A stretch of 64,000 nucleotides of DNA from Impatiens glandulifera (Eukaryota; Streptophyta; Magnoliopsida; Ericales; Balsaminaceae). The stretch spans positions 121,733,533 through 121,797,532 of the forward strand of contig NC_061862.1 of NCBI RefSeq assembly GCF_907164915.1. Reading direction: 5' to 3'. Under the pieces are notes generated by a model. The model worked only from the letters and a program-made list of their open reading frames with translations, ran no database searches and was not told where the DNA came from. The stretch's first letter is position 1. The number at the start of each line of letters is the position of its first letter. Positions 11,290-23,639 of this stretch are shown here, piece after piece. Both the position numbers and the translations under genes were made by a program.

Positions 11290-12063
11290 GATTAAAGATA
11301 AAAAAAATATAAATTAATTAGGAGAGATAAGATAATCTATATAATAATTAAGGGTAAATTTAGGAGACAAAATAAATATGATGAATGACTTGTATCATAG
11401 CTCTAATTTTATGTCATTTTATAGAAGCCCAAAATGTATCATAGACTATGATAGGTAGAAAATCATATGTATAGTTCGAAACTCATTTATTTTCCCATAA
11501 ATAAATATATGTTATTATATATTTGTTATTTTTGTGTATCTCCCTACATTTATTCTTATAAAAGTGTAAAATTTATATTCTCTAAACATGTCTTCATTTT
11601 CATGTCCATTACTTAACTTTTTTTTTAAAAATTCACAGATAAAAATATAAACAAAATATTATTTATATATAAATTTAAAAATTCACAGATAAAAATATAA
11701 ATAAAATATTATTTATATATAAATGTTTTTGAAGAGAACTAATATTATTCAAATTTAATTAATTTTAAATTGGTTTAATTTTTATAAAAATTAATTTTAA
11801 TTAAAATTTAATGTTAATATATATTTTAAAATTTATCAAATATCTAAAAATATAAAATTCTATTTATATATGTTTGAAATTTAATTTTATTTGACCGTGT
11901 TGATTTACTTATTTAGAAAATAAAATACTAAAATAACACATGTTGAGTTTAATTGCGTTTTTAATAACTATATTAATTTTGACTATTTAGTGAAAATTGA
12001 TATTTAACATAAAAAAATATTAATAAATTAATTAATATAATTAATTAATTATTCAATATATAA
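10620..12063. other. AT-rich spacer with TA run and 50-bp tandem duplication
   Basis: Contains a TA run at about 11,253-11,285 and a tandem duplication of 50 bp (copies starting at 11,627 and 11,677, both AAAAATTCACAG). No gene seen. Confidence 0.5.
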
Positions 12064-12312
12064 TTAGATTGGGTAACTCGAGCATCAACTCCTGAAACTC
12101 TTTCACATACTCCTTGATGGTCTATTTGTGCACAAGTTGACTCAACCTTTTCCTAGCCTCGTACTCGGCATTTTCAAGAAAGAATTGACATTTGAACTCG
12201 GTCTTGAAGTCTTCCTATGTTTCCATTCCTAAGGTCCCTCGTTCAATATTTCTTTCTCAACTCCTCCACCATAGTAGTGTCATCTCTTATAGGAAGAAAG
12301 CTATCGTCTCCA
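12064..12312 (-). pseudogene. Ty3/gypsy retrotransposon gag fragment
   Basis: Minus-strand translation, allowing frame changes and two in-frame stops, gives WWRS near 12,265, then EDFKTEFKCQFFLENAEY and TIKEYVKEFQELMLEL. This is the conserved core of the retrotransposon gag domain of plant Ty3 elements (WW, F-FP-FF, EYV-EF-L motifs). Only about 80 residues are present. No protease, reverse transcriptase or LTR is seen nearby, so it is an old fragment. Confidence 0.8.
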
Positions 12313-13199
12313 ACTTGTCATGAATAATAAATAAGTCTCAAATTTTCTTTATCATTTTAAAACTTAACATTTTTAAAATGATTAGTTAAATATATTTTCA
12401 AACATATATAATTTTCAATTTTTTATTATTATTTATCTTATGTTATTTTTGCTTTTTTAAATTCTTTTTAAGATTTTTTATTTTTTATTTTTTATTTAAT
12501 TTTATTTAATAATATATTAATATATATATATATATATATATATAATTGTTAATTTTATATTAAATAATAACATTAATTATTATTTTTATTTAATAAAAAC
12601 AATTTTATAGTATAATACTTTAGTAAAATTATACAAGACAATTATAAATTAAAATAATAATTTTTTATAAAAAATTTAAAATAATATATTTTTTAATTTT
12701 ATTATTTAATAATATATATTACACATTTATTATATATTATGAATATATATATATATATATAATTAATAATTATAAAATATGAATATTAAAAGACAAAAAA
12801 ATAAGTTAAATATATTAGAAAAAAAATAATATAAATAATTTTTAATTTTAAAAATATTAATATTAGTTCTCTTCTATATTAATAATATTATTTTATCAAA
12901 CATTATACTCCAAATTTAAACTTTTTTTTTATTAATCAAACATCTCCTTTCACATTTATTCATAAATATAATCAATTTCTCGTCTAGTAATCTTACTCAA
13001 ACCAACTCTTTGAATTTATATATTTTAACCACCAATATATTTTCACGTAACACTTTGAATATTTGAATATTTTTAATAAAGTTGAATTTATGTGTAAACA
13101 AAAACAAAATTTTTAACTGAAAATAATTATAAATTTTAGAAAATATATTAAAATAAACATTCTCATAATTAAAATAAACAAATATCTACAAAATTAGGA
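12313..13199. other. AT-rich spacer
   Basis: Low-complexity sequence with TA runs at about 12,519-12,543 and 12,740-12,760. No gene recognised. Confidence 0.5.
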
Positions 13200-13860
13200 A
13201 ATAATGAGTATTATGATCATTAGTAGGGGATAATGAGTATTATGATCAATTTTAGATATAATATGTTAAAATAATTATTTGAGGACTTAAAAGATATTAT
13301 AATTTAGCCTATTAAAAATAAATAAGTGCATAATGTAAAAAAAAAATTAAAACGAATAAAAAATAATTTAATACATAAGTTAAAATGACAATATTTTATT
13401 AAATGACTCAAGGTTTAATTTGGACAATTCATCTTCACAATTACACTTTAGGGTAATTTGTCTGAAAACCATAAAATGTGTAAATATTTGCATGGATTCT
13501 TCACTAACCGGTGTATGAAGATTTAAAAAATATGCATAAATTATTTAAAAAAACAATATGATCATTATTAGGAGATAATGAGTATTATTATTATCAATTT
13601 TAGATAATGTCAAAAACATTATTTGTTGACCAAAAGAAATTATAATTTAGCATATTAAAAATAAATATGTGCACAATGTCAAACAAATTTTAAAACGAAT
13701 AAAGAATAATTTAATATATAAGTTAAAATGACAAAATTTTATTAGATGACTCAACTTTTAGTTTGGACAAATCATCTTCAGAATTACTTTCTTATGATAA
13801 TTCGTCGTGAAGCCATAAAATATGTATAAATTATTTAAAAAATAATAATGGAAAAAGTGT
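13200..13860. repeat. Two-copy ~344-bp direct repeat
   Basis: The block with GATCATTAGTAGGGGATAAT (about 13,216) recurs near 13,560 as GATCATTATTAGGAGATAAT and stays similar for about 300 bp. A short third echo (TTGCATGATTCTTCACTAAC) appears near 14,500. Diverged tandem duplication, non-coding. Confidence 0.75.
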
Positions 13861-15000
13861 ATTTTGTTATCCTTAATTCTATTTTAGGAGTTTCGACATG
13901 AAAGTAGTTACCTTTTATGTTAACTTTTGTGATAATAGTAATAAAAAGATTTGATTCTTAAGAATAAAAAATTATATAAATTCATTAATTATCAACATTT
14001 TTGAAATGCATAATGTTATAATAGGAACAACGGTTGTATATATTTTCTCGCATTGACTACATATGTCTTCACGAAAGTCTATCAATTATGAGAAGTTGGT
14101 CATCCTCATAAATCATTATAAAATTTGTTTTATTATTATATTCATAAAAAAAATGTTCATATTATTTATATAAAGTCAATGAAAATTATCAAGCATCCAC
14201 TCAAATTGTTTAGTAAATTTGTTGTATGTTCTTCCTCGCTTGGACATAGATGTTGCCAACTTGTATTATTCTGTTTTTTTATATAATGATATCTAAAAAA
14301 ACTTTAATTAAGAAAATTTATTGACGTAAAAGTTTTTTACCATTTGATATGAAAAATTGTCACAAATATTTAAGCTTTTTAATATCGCCAAATTTACTCA
14401 GCTCCTCTAAAAAAGTCTTTATAGAAATTTTAAAACCAAAACACTCAAAAAAATATGAGAACCTTGAGCCATATTAGAGCAATATATAAGGTGTAAATAT
14501 TTGCATGATTCTTCACTAACTAAGGTAACGAATATTGAAAACGTGGACCTATATTATAGAAGAAAAAAATAATTATAATATCGTTAAATACGTTAAATCA
14601 AGTGACATATTAAAATGTAATCAAACAAATGAAACTGACTATCTTTTAATATTTTCTAATCTTCATACAATCATACCTGATAATAATGATAAATCAATAG
14701 AAAAAATGAATGATCTTAAATTTACCATTTTAGTAATGTAGTCAAGATTTACGGATGTGAATCGAAAGAGTTCATTGCAAAAAATATTTCATCGTCATCA
14801 TATATTTCTCACTCCCTTACAAATTACGATTTAGTGCAACACCTTATATTGTAGGAAAAACAATATCTTTATATTATATAATTTTAGACTCGCAGGTCAA
14901 TAATAATTTTATCTAGTTCAAACTATTTTATAAACAAACTGAAGTGGAAAATAAATAAAGATAATTTGATCCAAAAAAAATTTGTTTAATGATTTTTATA
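13861..15000. other. Spacer up to the giant element
   Basis: AT-rich. A 68-codon ORF at 14,535-14,741 has no recognised features. The sequence changes abruptly at 15,001, where the inverted-repeat element starts. Confidence 0.5.
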
Positions 15001-15239
15001 GGAGACAACACATTTTATCAGTTCAGATCTTCTGCTACCGATTGCCGTGTTCCCCTGTGGCGGACCAATCAGATTGCAGCATTATTAATTTAATAATAAA
15101 TAAATCTGGGCAGGAGACGGAGGGAGGGAGAATCCGGAATCCGGGTTTAGGCCCGGGTTCACACAAGACGCCGTTAACGGAAGCGCCCGTTAACGCCAGG
15201 AAATAATATAATATTCAGATAATACCCAGATAAGATATC

Positions 15240-16380
15240 TTCGCTCTGATCTACACGCCCATTGAAATGACCCTCATGTAAACCCCCCATACCCAACCAT
15301 GAGAAGACCGTCTGCCGTTCATGAAAATACACTAACACGTCCATGTAATGACCGAATTGACATGCATATTATATTTACGTTTATTATATATTAATTTAAT
15401 TTATTAAATAACACAGGCAGCGATATAATATTCGCTTCAAGTAATTCAATCTTTTATTTTCTAGGAATTTTTATTTACTTTTTTTATTTAATTTTTTTTG
15501 CCTCGAGACTCGCTGGAGCGAAGATATATTTGCTTCAATTAATTTTAATAAAAACCTCATGTAAAACCCCCCTACCCACCCATGTAAAGACCGCTTGCCT
15601 ACCATGTAAAGACACTTACCCGTTTATGTGAAGACCAAAATGACATGGATTTTATATTTCCGTTTATTAAATATGAATTCAATTAAATTATTATGACATG
15701 CAGCAACCGAACAAATCTTCGCCTCAATTACCGGCTAGTTTTTTTTTCCTATTTTTTTTTTATTTCATTTTTTTTGCCTCGAGACTCGCTGGAGCGAAGA
15801 TATATTTGCTTCAATTCATTCTAATAAAAACATCATGTAAAACCCCCCTACCCACCCATGAGAAGACCGCTTGACTACCATGTAAAGACACTTCCCCGTC
15901 TATGTGAAGACCAAAATGACATGGATTTTATATTTCCGTTTATTAAATATTAATTCAATTAAATTATTATGACATGCAGCAACCGAACAAATCTTCGCCT
16001 CAATTACCGGCTAGTTTTTTTTTCCTATTTTTTTTTTTTTCATTTTTTTGGCCTCGAGACTCTCTGGAGCGAAGATATATTTGCTTCAATTCATTCTAAT
16101 AAAAACATCATGTAAAACCCCCCTACCCACCCATGAGAAGACCGCTTGACTACCATGTAAAGACACTTCCCCGTCTATGTAAAGACCCAAATGACAAGGA
16201 TTTTATATTTCCGTTTATTAAATATTAATTCAATTAATTGAAGATGACATGCAGCAACCGAACAAATCTTCGCCTCAATTACCGGCTAGATTTTTTTTCA
16301 TAATTTTTTTTTATTTCATTTTTTTTGGCTGGAGACCTTCATGAGCGAAGATGTATTTGCTTCAATTAATTCATTACTTT
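15240..16380. repeat. ~275-bp terminal tandem repeats with CATG boxes
   Basis: About four diverged units; the marker GCCTCGAGACT starts at 15,500, 15,776 and 16,051, and a degenerate fourth lies near 16,326 (period 275-276). Each unit holds a GCGAAGATATATTTGCTTC palindrome, a series of CATG(T/A)AAAGACC-like boxes, an AT-rich stretch, and ACCGAACAAATCTTCGCC. In the unit at 15,558 the boxes start at 15,558, 15,581, 15,603, 15,625 and 15,644. Such arrays could bind the element's transposase; that is inference. Confidence 0.85.
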
Positions 16381-16394
16381 TTTTTATTTATTTA

Positions 16395-16701
16395 AACTCT
16401 TCGGTGGAAAAGAACATTTGTTCGCCTAGACCATGTTCCATGTAAAATGGATTGAATAGTCGCTTCTCGAGAGAACACTTATTCGCCCCTGGTCCCTGTG
16501 TCATGTTACATGGAATGAATAGTCGCTTTTCGAAAGAAGACATGTTCGCCCCGGTTACATGAATATATATACCCTCTAATATGATTATTTTATTATCATT
16601 TCCGCCCGATTCATCTCTCTCTCTTCCTGCCTCCTTTTCACGGCGATTCGTAACCGGCTCCCCGTCGACTGAACCTGAATCCACATCTTCACGACTCCAC
16701 A
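16395..16701 (+). promoter_or_regulatory. Upstream region of gene A with ~60-bp direct repeats
   Basis: Two to three copies of a unit with ATG-AATAGTCGCTT-(C/T)TCGA-AGA followed by TTCGCCC lie at about 16,400-16,550, each centred on a small palindrome (CTCGAG or TTCGAA). A TATATATA-like stretch follows at about 16,562, and a pyrimidine-rich leader precedes the ATG at 16,702. The same block precedes the right-arm copy. Likely promoter and 5' leader; no functional proof. Confidence 0.5.
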
Positions 16702-17876
16702 ATGGTACGTATTCCTGACTATTAACTTTTAATATTTAGGATTATGGAACTACTACAATAGATTCTGTTATGTGATGTTGTTGTCTCTTTAATCTTTAGG
16801 AAACCCTACTCTCAAAATGTCACCTTGACTGTAAATCAATGTTATTTAGGAAAACTTACCTAGTGTTGTGTTTTGTGATATTATTTCCCTGAAACCCTAG
16901 TACATACTCACAAAGACCGTTTTTTTTTTCATGCACGTGCAGGCAACTGCCTCAGCATCCGTCCAAAACTTTGGCAAAGACTGGATTTTATGCCCAAATC
17001 AATTAACAAGTGAAGAGATAGTACTCTTCGTTACATTTCTCCCTTTTTTTTTCCATATTGTTTAAGTTTTCATCCTGTTTAACTGAAATATTTATGATTG
17101 TTCTTAAACAGCACTTGATGCAACAATATGCTAACACATGTGGTGCCACGGTGTCAATGAGGTGGCGAGACGATGTTACCCACGTCATAGCATCCACCGA
17201 TTCTAATGGTGGATGCGGTCGCACTATCAAAGTATTGAAGGGCATATTGAACGGGAGTTGGGTCCTTACCATTGATTGTGAGACTCTGTTATTCTTAACC
17301 CTTTACTGTTAACTCAATATTCATTTTCACATATATGAAACTAAAAACACCTATTGCTTTTATACAGGGATAAAATCATCAATCAGATTTAACTGTTACG
17401 TGGACGAGGAACCATACGAGGTGCAGCGAGATAATCATGGGACTGTGGGCGGTCCAAGAGCTGGCAGAATGCGGTATTTGAACAATGTAAGTTTTGTCTT
17501 ATTCCTACTCCTCCATATGATATTCAATTGTCCATGATTACTAATAATGTATTGTATTTTCTTTCAGCTGCCCAAACTCTTCGACAGTTACACCTTCATA
17601 TTTGCAGGGGAATTCATCCCGGCTTACAAACTTGATCTTATGGGGTTTGTAATTGCTGGAGGAGGTACAACTAAAGAAATGGAGAATCCATTTGTCGAGC
17701 CCGAGGACGACAAAACTATAGTTGTATACGACAAGTCTCGGCACGATGTTAATGAACTTGTTTGGGTATTTGAGGCAGAGAATCCTCTGAAGACATATTT
17801 GGATGTGTTTGGTGTTCCTCACACAAGCTTGCTAGAATCCATTGCTGCTTGTGATTTGCAGCCTTTGTTTTTGTAA
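16702..17876 (+). CDS. Tandem-BRCT protein, BRCA1/BARD1 C-terminus-like (gene A, left copy)
   Basis: Five exons fit GT/AG rules: 16,702-16,704, 16,943-17,020, 17,112-17,277, 17,368-17,486 and 17,568-17,876, giving about 224 residues without a stop. Exon 1 codes only for Met. Exons 2-4 give a first BRCT repeat with CGATVSMRWRDDVTHVIAS, GGCGRTIKVL and GSWVLTIDW; then DEEPYEV, GGPRAGRMR, and a second BRCT repeat with PKLFDSYTFIFAGEF, FVIAGGGTT and a closing LLESIAACDLQP. This matches the tandem BRCT tail of plant BRCA1/BARD1, which binds phosphopeptides in DNA-damage signalling. The RING and PHD/zinc parts of those proteins are absent, so this looks like captured C-terminal exons. Whether it is expressed or functional is unknown. 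Confidence 0.85.
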
Positions 17877-18433
17877 TAGACATGTGTTGGTTGAATTTGT
17901 TACTGAATATTTGAATAGTTTTCATTCTTCAATTTGTTAATGTTATATTTGATTTCAGATTTCTCTTTTTTGTTCTTAGAATTGTGTTTTTTAAACATCA
18001 GCCTTATATTTAACTAAATCTTGAAACATTAAGAAATACTGTATAACTTGAAGTATAAATTTGATAAATAATTAATATTTCTTAAAACTACTGTCAAAAT
18101 AATATTTGTAAAACAATTGTCAAAATAATAATGTGAAGAAATCTTCGCTTACTGATTGATTGATTGATTTATTAATTTAATTTCATAATAATTTTTGTCA
18201 TTTAATTATTTAAATGAAATAATTTTTTTAACAAGTCACCTCACCGCCACCTAACACCTGCGTTTCATTAAATGCTGCATGCAGCAAGCCATGCTGCTAG
18301 CTTAGACAAGTACTCTTCTCTCTCTCTACTGTACGACCATTTCTTCGCCGGAGTGATACTACATTGTCTACCATCGACCTCTCCTTCGCCGGAGACTTCA
18401 TTATAATATCAATCCATCTTCCTAAATTATAAA
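17877..18433. other. Spacer and 5' leader of gene B
   Basis: Between genes A and B. It contains GAAATCTTCGCTTAC near 18,136. The leader of B has two TTCGCCGGAG words (about 18,343 and 18,386). No gene. Confidence 0.5.
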
Positions 18434-21167
18434 ATGGTATGTTTTTGAATGTCATCTATACCTCCTTTACTTTTCTTCCCAAGCTTTTCTATGTTTTTTG
18501 AATACTCGACATGAAATGTTCTGTTCTTTTTGATTATCAGGAAGGAATACGTATCAGCGAGAATGATATGGACGAGAATGATATTATTGATTTAAGGTAA
18601 CATTGTTTAAATTCTCCAAATTTTGTAGTGCACATGTAAGCGAAGATCTCTTCACTACTATATTATGAGATAATATCTTATGAAGCGAAACTATATTCGC
18701 CTAATATTACAATCTTCATACTGTTGAAGTGAAGCTTTCTTCGCTTATATTGTTTTCATTTTCCTATAATCTACAAACCTTTATTTTCCACTTGTTCAAA
18801 CTGAACAGCGAATCTGCTACTTGTCGTCGTCAATTGAATTTCGATGGAAACGGCCAACCTTTGGAGGACATCGAATCCAACTTAATTCCACTTTTAGGTA
18901 GAGAATTTGAGAGTGAAGAAGAAGGCTACGTATTCTACTTAGCATACGCTAAACTAATAGGATTTGGTATAAGGCGCAGTTCAAACATGTAGACAAGGAG
19001 GGTAAAATACTGGATAGAGTTTTTGTTGTAGTGCACAGGGTGAACGGGGAAAGGACAAACGTGATGTCTATGTGAAACGTAGACGTTCTGTGACTCGGTT
19101 CTGTTGTGAAGCGAAATTGAGGATAAAGCGTGCAGACAATGGAAAGTTCCAAGTGGTAAATTTTATTAGTGATCATAGTCATCCTCTTGCAAGTCCAAAG
19201 AAAACTCACCTGTATAGATGCCATAGGAATATTTCTGCAGTTGCAGGCTTACATATCGAGATGGCCACTAACGTGGGAATTCCTCCTAAGTCATCACATG
19301 CTCTAATGTCTAAACAAATCGGTGGAAGGGAGAATCTAGGTTTTCTTCCTGAGGATTACAAAAATTACCTGCGCACGAAAAGAACCAGAGAGTGTAATTT
19401 TGGGGAAACAGGGGGTGTATTAGAGTATTTGCAGAACAAACAATCCAATGATCCTGGTTTTTATAATGCTTTTCAACTTGATGCGGACGATTTGATAACG
19501 AATATTTTTTGGTGTGATTCCAACATGCGGTCCGATTATTCATACTTCGGAGACGTGGTCAGTTTTGACACCACATACAAGAAGAATAATGAAGGTCGTC
19601 CAGTTGCGCTTTTTGTAGGTGTCAATCATCACAAACAATCAATTCTTTTTGGAGCAGCTCTATTATACGATGAAACTGCGATGACTTTTGATTGGTTGTT
19701 TGAGACTTTCACCAAAGCTATGCATGGGAAAAAACCAAAAACCATTCTTACAGATCAAGACGCGGCCATGGCTAAGGCCTTGGCGTCTCAATGGCCCGAA
19801 ACAAATCATCGTCTCTGTATTTGGCACATATTTCAAAATGCAGCCATACATCTTAGCTCGGTGTTCCATAATTTCAGAGATTTTTCTAAGGATTTTTCTT
19901 CGTGTATATATGATTTTGAAGAAGAGATAGAGTTTGTTGAAGCTTGGAATCAAATGTTGACAAACTACGGGCTTGAAAACAACGATTGGTTGAAACGCAT
20001 GTTTAGCATCAGGCGAAAGTGGGCATTAGTGTATGGACGACAAATGTTTTGTGCTGATATGACGACAACACAGAGAAGTGAGAGCATGAACAGTATGTTG
20101 AAAAGGTACTGCTCCTACAAACACAAGTTTTTAGAATTTTTCAAACACTTTGAAAGACTACTTGATGAAAGAAGATATGATGTGTTGAGGCTGATTTCAA
20201 ATCAATTACCAGCCAACCAAGTCTTAACTATCCAGTTTTGATCTTAAAGGATGCCTGCAAAGTTTACACCCCAGAGGTCTTTAAGTGCTTTGAACAACAA
20301 TGGTTTATGTCGCATGATTGTGGTGTTGAAATGTTAGAGGATGTTGACACACACAGAAAATACAAGGGTAACACCCCACACTAGGAGATGCTCTCATACA
20401 GTTACAGTTCATAAGAATGACGATAAGAATATCGAGTGTAGCTGCTGTAAATTTGAATTTGGAGGGATTTTGTGTGCTCACATCCTAAAGATTTTCACAA
20501 CGATTGACGTGTTGAAGATTCCTCCGGCGTTGATATTGAAGAGGTGGACAAGAACAGCCAAAGATGGAATATTTGGAACTGATCCAACCGTGGACAGTAC
20601 TAATGTTGATCCGAGTGAGCTTCATACATAAGATACAGAGATTTGTGTGGGTTGTCCATGCATTTATTTAACAAGGCAGCCGAAAGAGATGACACTTACA
20701 ATCATGTCAAAGAAATCATGCTGAGCCAGTGCACGTTTGTGGATAAAAAATTGCAGGAGAGTTAAATATGCAAACTCCACCAACCGGTTTATCACGTTCG
20801 GCCGAGGGTGCCCCTGTGCAAGCAAAAGGAATGAAAACTAAGAAGCCAACAAAGTCGGGTAAGAGAAGGAAAGGTGGACTGGAGAAGAACTCAAGAAAAC
20901 GAAATCAACAAGAATAACTAGTGAATCACATATTCCGGTATGAAATTGCTGACTTACCCTTCTTACTAATAATTGTGTTATTAATATTCATATAATAACA
21001 TACTTTTAAATAAATTTGATCTTCCTTTCCAGCCATCAATTGCAATGCCAACGACAACTCCTCAGTTCTCAACTCCTCAACAATGGGACGAAAGTTTCAG
21101 CATGGACGCCAATACTCCGTTCACTGTTCTTTTGTCATCTCAACTATCGAATTCCAGTTTCATGTGA
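18434..21167 (+). pseudogene. FAR1-type MULE transposase (gene B, left copy), frameshifted
   Basis: Exon 1 is the ATG at 18,434; exon 2 is 18,541-18,596; exon 3 is 18,809-20,937; the last exon is 21,033-21,167, ending at TGA. Intact length would be about 770 residues. Exon 3 has a FAR1 DNA-binding domain (GREFESEEEGYVFYL, then Cys...Cys...HSHP), the MULE DDE core (VVSFDTTYKKN, ILTDQDAAMAKAL, the CIWHIFQN Cys-His motif, RSESMNSMLKRY), and a SWIM zinc finger (ECSCCKFEFGG then CAH). Compared with the right copy it has single-base frame changes near 18,983, 19,017, 20,187, 20,366 and 20,629, mostly in short homopolymers. The longest open part is 19,072-20,241. It would move the element if repaired; as written it is broken unless these indels are assembly errors. 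Confidence 0.9.
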
Positions 21168-21971
21168 AATCTGATATGTATATAGTATTGTATGTACGTT
21201 GGATTTGAAACAAAGTATAAGGTCGAATGTATGCATGCGAAGTTTTATGAAATACCAAATGAATGACCACACTAATTCATTTCTAAAAATTACAAACACC
21301 TATATGAATCGAATATTTATTCGCCCCAAGTCAACTAATATTAAGTATCCTTTTAGTTGCAAATTGAGAAAATGAAACATAATACTGAGGCGAAGATGTT
21401 TTCGCTTGAACCTAACCATCTTTGTCTGATGAAATTGATCTTTATGTTGAAACTGGTATTTACATGTCGTGGTAAGTGCAGTGACATGACAAGTCATCCC
21501 GCTTCTCATGGATGAGATGGTGGCTTTACATTATCAGTAACGTGAGGCGAATATGTATTCGCTTCATCGACAAAATGTATTAGAGGCGAATATTTATTCT
21601 CTTCATATTTCTTTCATGAAATTAGAGGCTTCACATACATATTTTATGAAGAGAAGGTGTTTGAAGCGAATATTTATGCGGCTCATGTTTATTTCACTTA
21701 ATTTATTCATTTAACACATAATTGAACAAGTATTTGAAAATCAAATTTCATAAAAAAAACACTTCATGTAAACACGTTCCTAAGTGTGAGGATGTGAAGT
21801 AACAATTTTTTAGAATTGAAATTACACAACATATTCTTTATTGTAACAATAAATCATTACAATTATAGGAATAGTTTAATTACCCCATCTGTCTATGAGT
21901 ACATTATTGTACTCATGTGAACTAAAATTATTTGTAAAATTTAATTACACAATATGTATACAGTTCCTAAA
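21168..21971. other. Spacer between convergent genes B and C with palindromes
   Basis: Holds at least five GCGAA-AT-rich-TTCGC type palindromes (near 21,306, 21,391, 21,545, 21,583 and 21,664). No coding sequence recognised. Confidence 0.6.
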
Positions 21972-23205
21972 TCATTGACTTATCCATTTACGGCAGGAAT
22001 TGTAGACCTCGCTCCTGGCCTTGTTGAGCTCCGAGCCAATGACACGCCAACAGTATTCCATCCTCAATGTCCTTATTTGGTTCCTTACATTTCTTTAACT
22101 CCAAAGCCAGTTTTCCACCCCTTCACCTCACCTTCATACGTCTCCATGTGTCTCATGCAATAAATGCCGCAGTCAGTGTAATTCTTTGAATCCTGCCATG
22201 GCAATTTCAGACATGTCTTTTCCAAACCGCCATACTTTTTAGCAAGAACGGGGTCTACGTCGTTCATATATTGTTGAATGTAGTCATCCTGATACATCAT
22301 TACAAACAACATTATGTAATGTATTTTAGTGCTACTAGAATTCCAAAATTGAACTGTTTTAAATTTTAAGGGTAGTGTCATACCAAGATTTGTGCATTCT
22401 TATATCTTCTTTCAAAGGGCGATTGCATAGGTGACTCGCGGTTATCAATTACTTGAAATTGCCTTTGTATGAAGTTATAGCAAACAAGGTAGAAATGTCT
22501 GTCATCAATGATTGGGAAAAACAACTGTGGATAGAATTAGAAAAGATTAGATTTGAACTGAGTGGTAAATGATATTATAAGGTATGACAGCCAAAGATGT
22601 ACTTACGAGGTCCACTTCCCAGAGGTCCTTTTTGAAATTTGGAAAGCACGACCTTCTAGACAGAACCTGTCATTGAATTTTTCTCGCGTAGTTATCCCAC
22701 CTTCACGAAAAATCTGTTTACAGCAGTCTTTAGTCTCACAAGAATAACATAATTGATAAATAACAGTGCTAGTACAACTTACGGTGAGCACGGTTGTGTA
22801 GAAAATCTTCTTGTAACGAGATTGACATTTTTCCTACAAAGGTTGTGCAAAATGTATGACCAAACATCAATAATCATACTGTCTACCCAGGTTTCATTAG
22901 CCATTGTGAGCATGTCCCCGCGCGTCACGTGTAGACATAGGTGTTCCGAAATAAATAACATTTCACTGCATGGAAACAGCAAAACATATTTCAAGATGGT
23001 GTGCAATTCCTATTTTTTATGAATAATTAAGCATTTGCAGCAAACATTACCTTGGATCAAGTCCTCCAGCAAATACGAAACCCACAAAATCTTCTGAAAG
23101 TTTGTTAGTTTCTTGTCATCCCTAACATTTTATTGAATTGTGGTGTTTTCAAAGCTGTAGGCAATTCCAATGTTTTAACCCATTCTGTCGTTCGCATGTT
23201 TGGAC

Positions 23206-23421
23206 GAGAAGAGCCAGTTTGAAGTGGCGGTAGTACACTGGAGATGCCTTCTTTCCGGTTCATTCATTACTATCTCCAAAGAATAGGCGGTGTGAAATGG
23301 CGTTAGTAGACTGGAGATGCCTTCTTCAGGTTCATTCTTCACTGTCTCCAATGACGAGGCGTTTGAAGTGGCTGTGGTAGACTGGAGATGCATTCTTCAG
23401 GTTCCTTTTTAACTATCGCCA
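23206..23421 (-). repeat. 72-bp triplication inside gene C
   Basis: Three 72-bp units, each with a NEPE(E/R)-type start and a CATCTCCAGT core, lie in tandem where the right arm has a single unit (KIEPEECISSL, near 41,290). The expansion arose after the arms separated. Confidence 0.8.
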
Positions 23422-23639
23422 AAGAAGGGGAGTTTTTGTTGGTTTCGGTTTTTGATGACATCGGTTAACCAATCAGTTTTCAAATTTCGTGGGGCTTTTC
23501 TTTGGACAGTTAAGGCCTTTGAAGGTCCTGCTTCCTCATTTTTTTGGATAATTAGGGTAGGAGGCAAGGCTGGGGTGGTTGTAGTGCTGGGGTTCGTGTT
23601 GGTTTCTGTTTTGGGAGTAATTGGGTTGGCTTTGGTTTG

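Noticed and set aside
16388..16702. Minus-strand 104-codon ORF upstream of gene A
   Set aside because: It covers the promoter repeats, has no family features, and ends exactly where gene A starts on the other strand.
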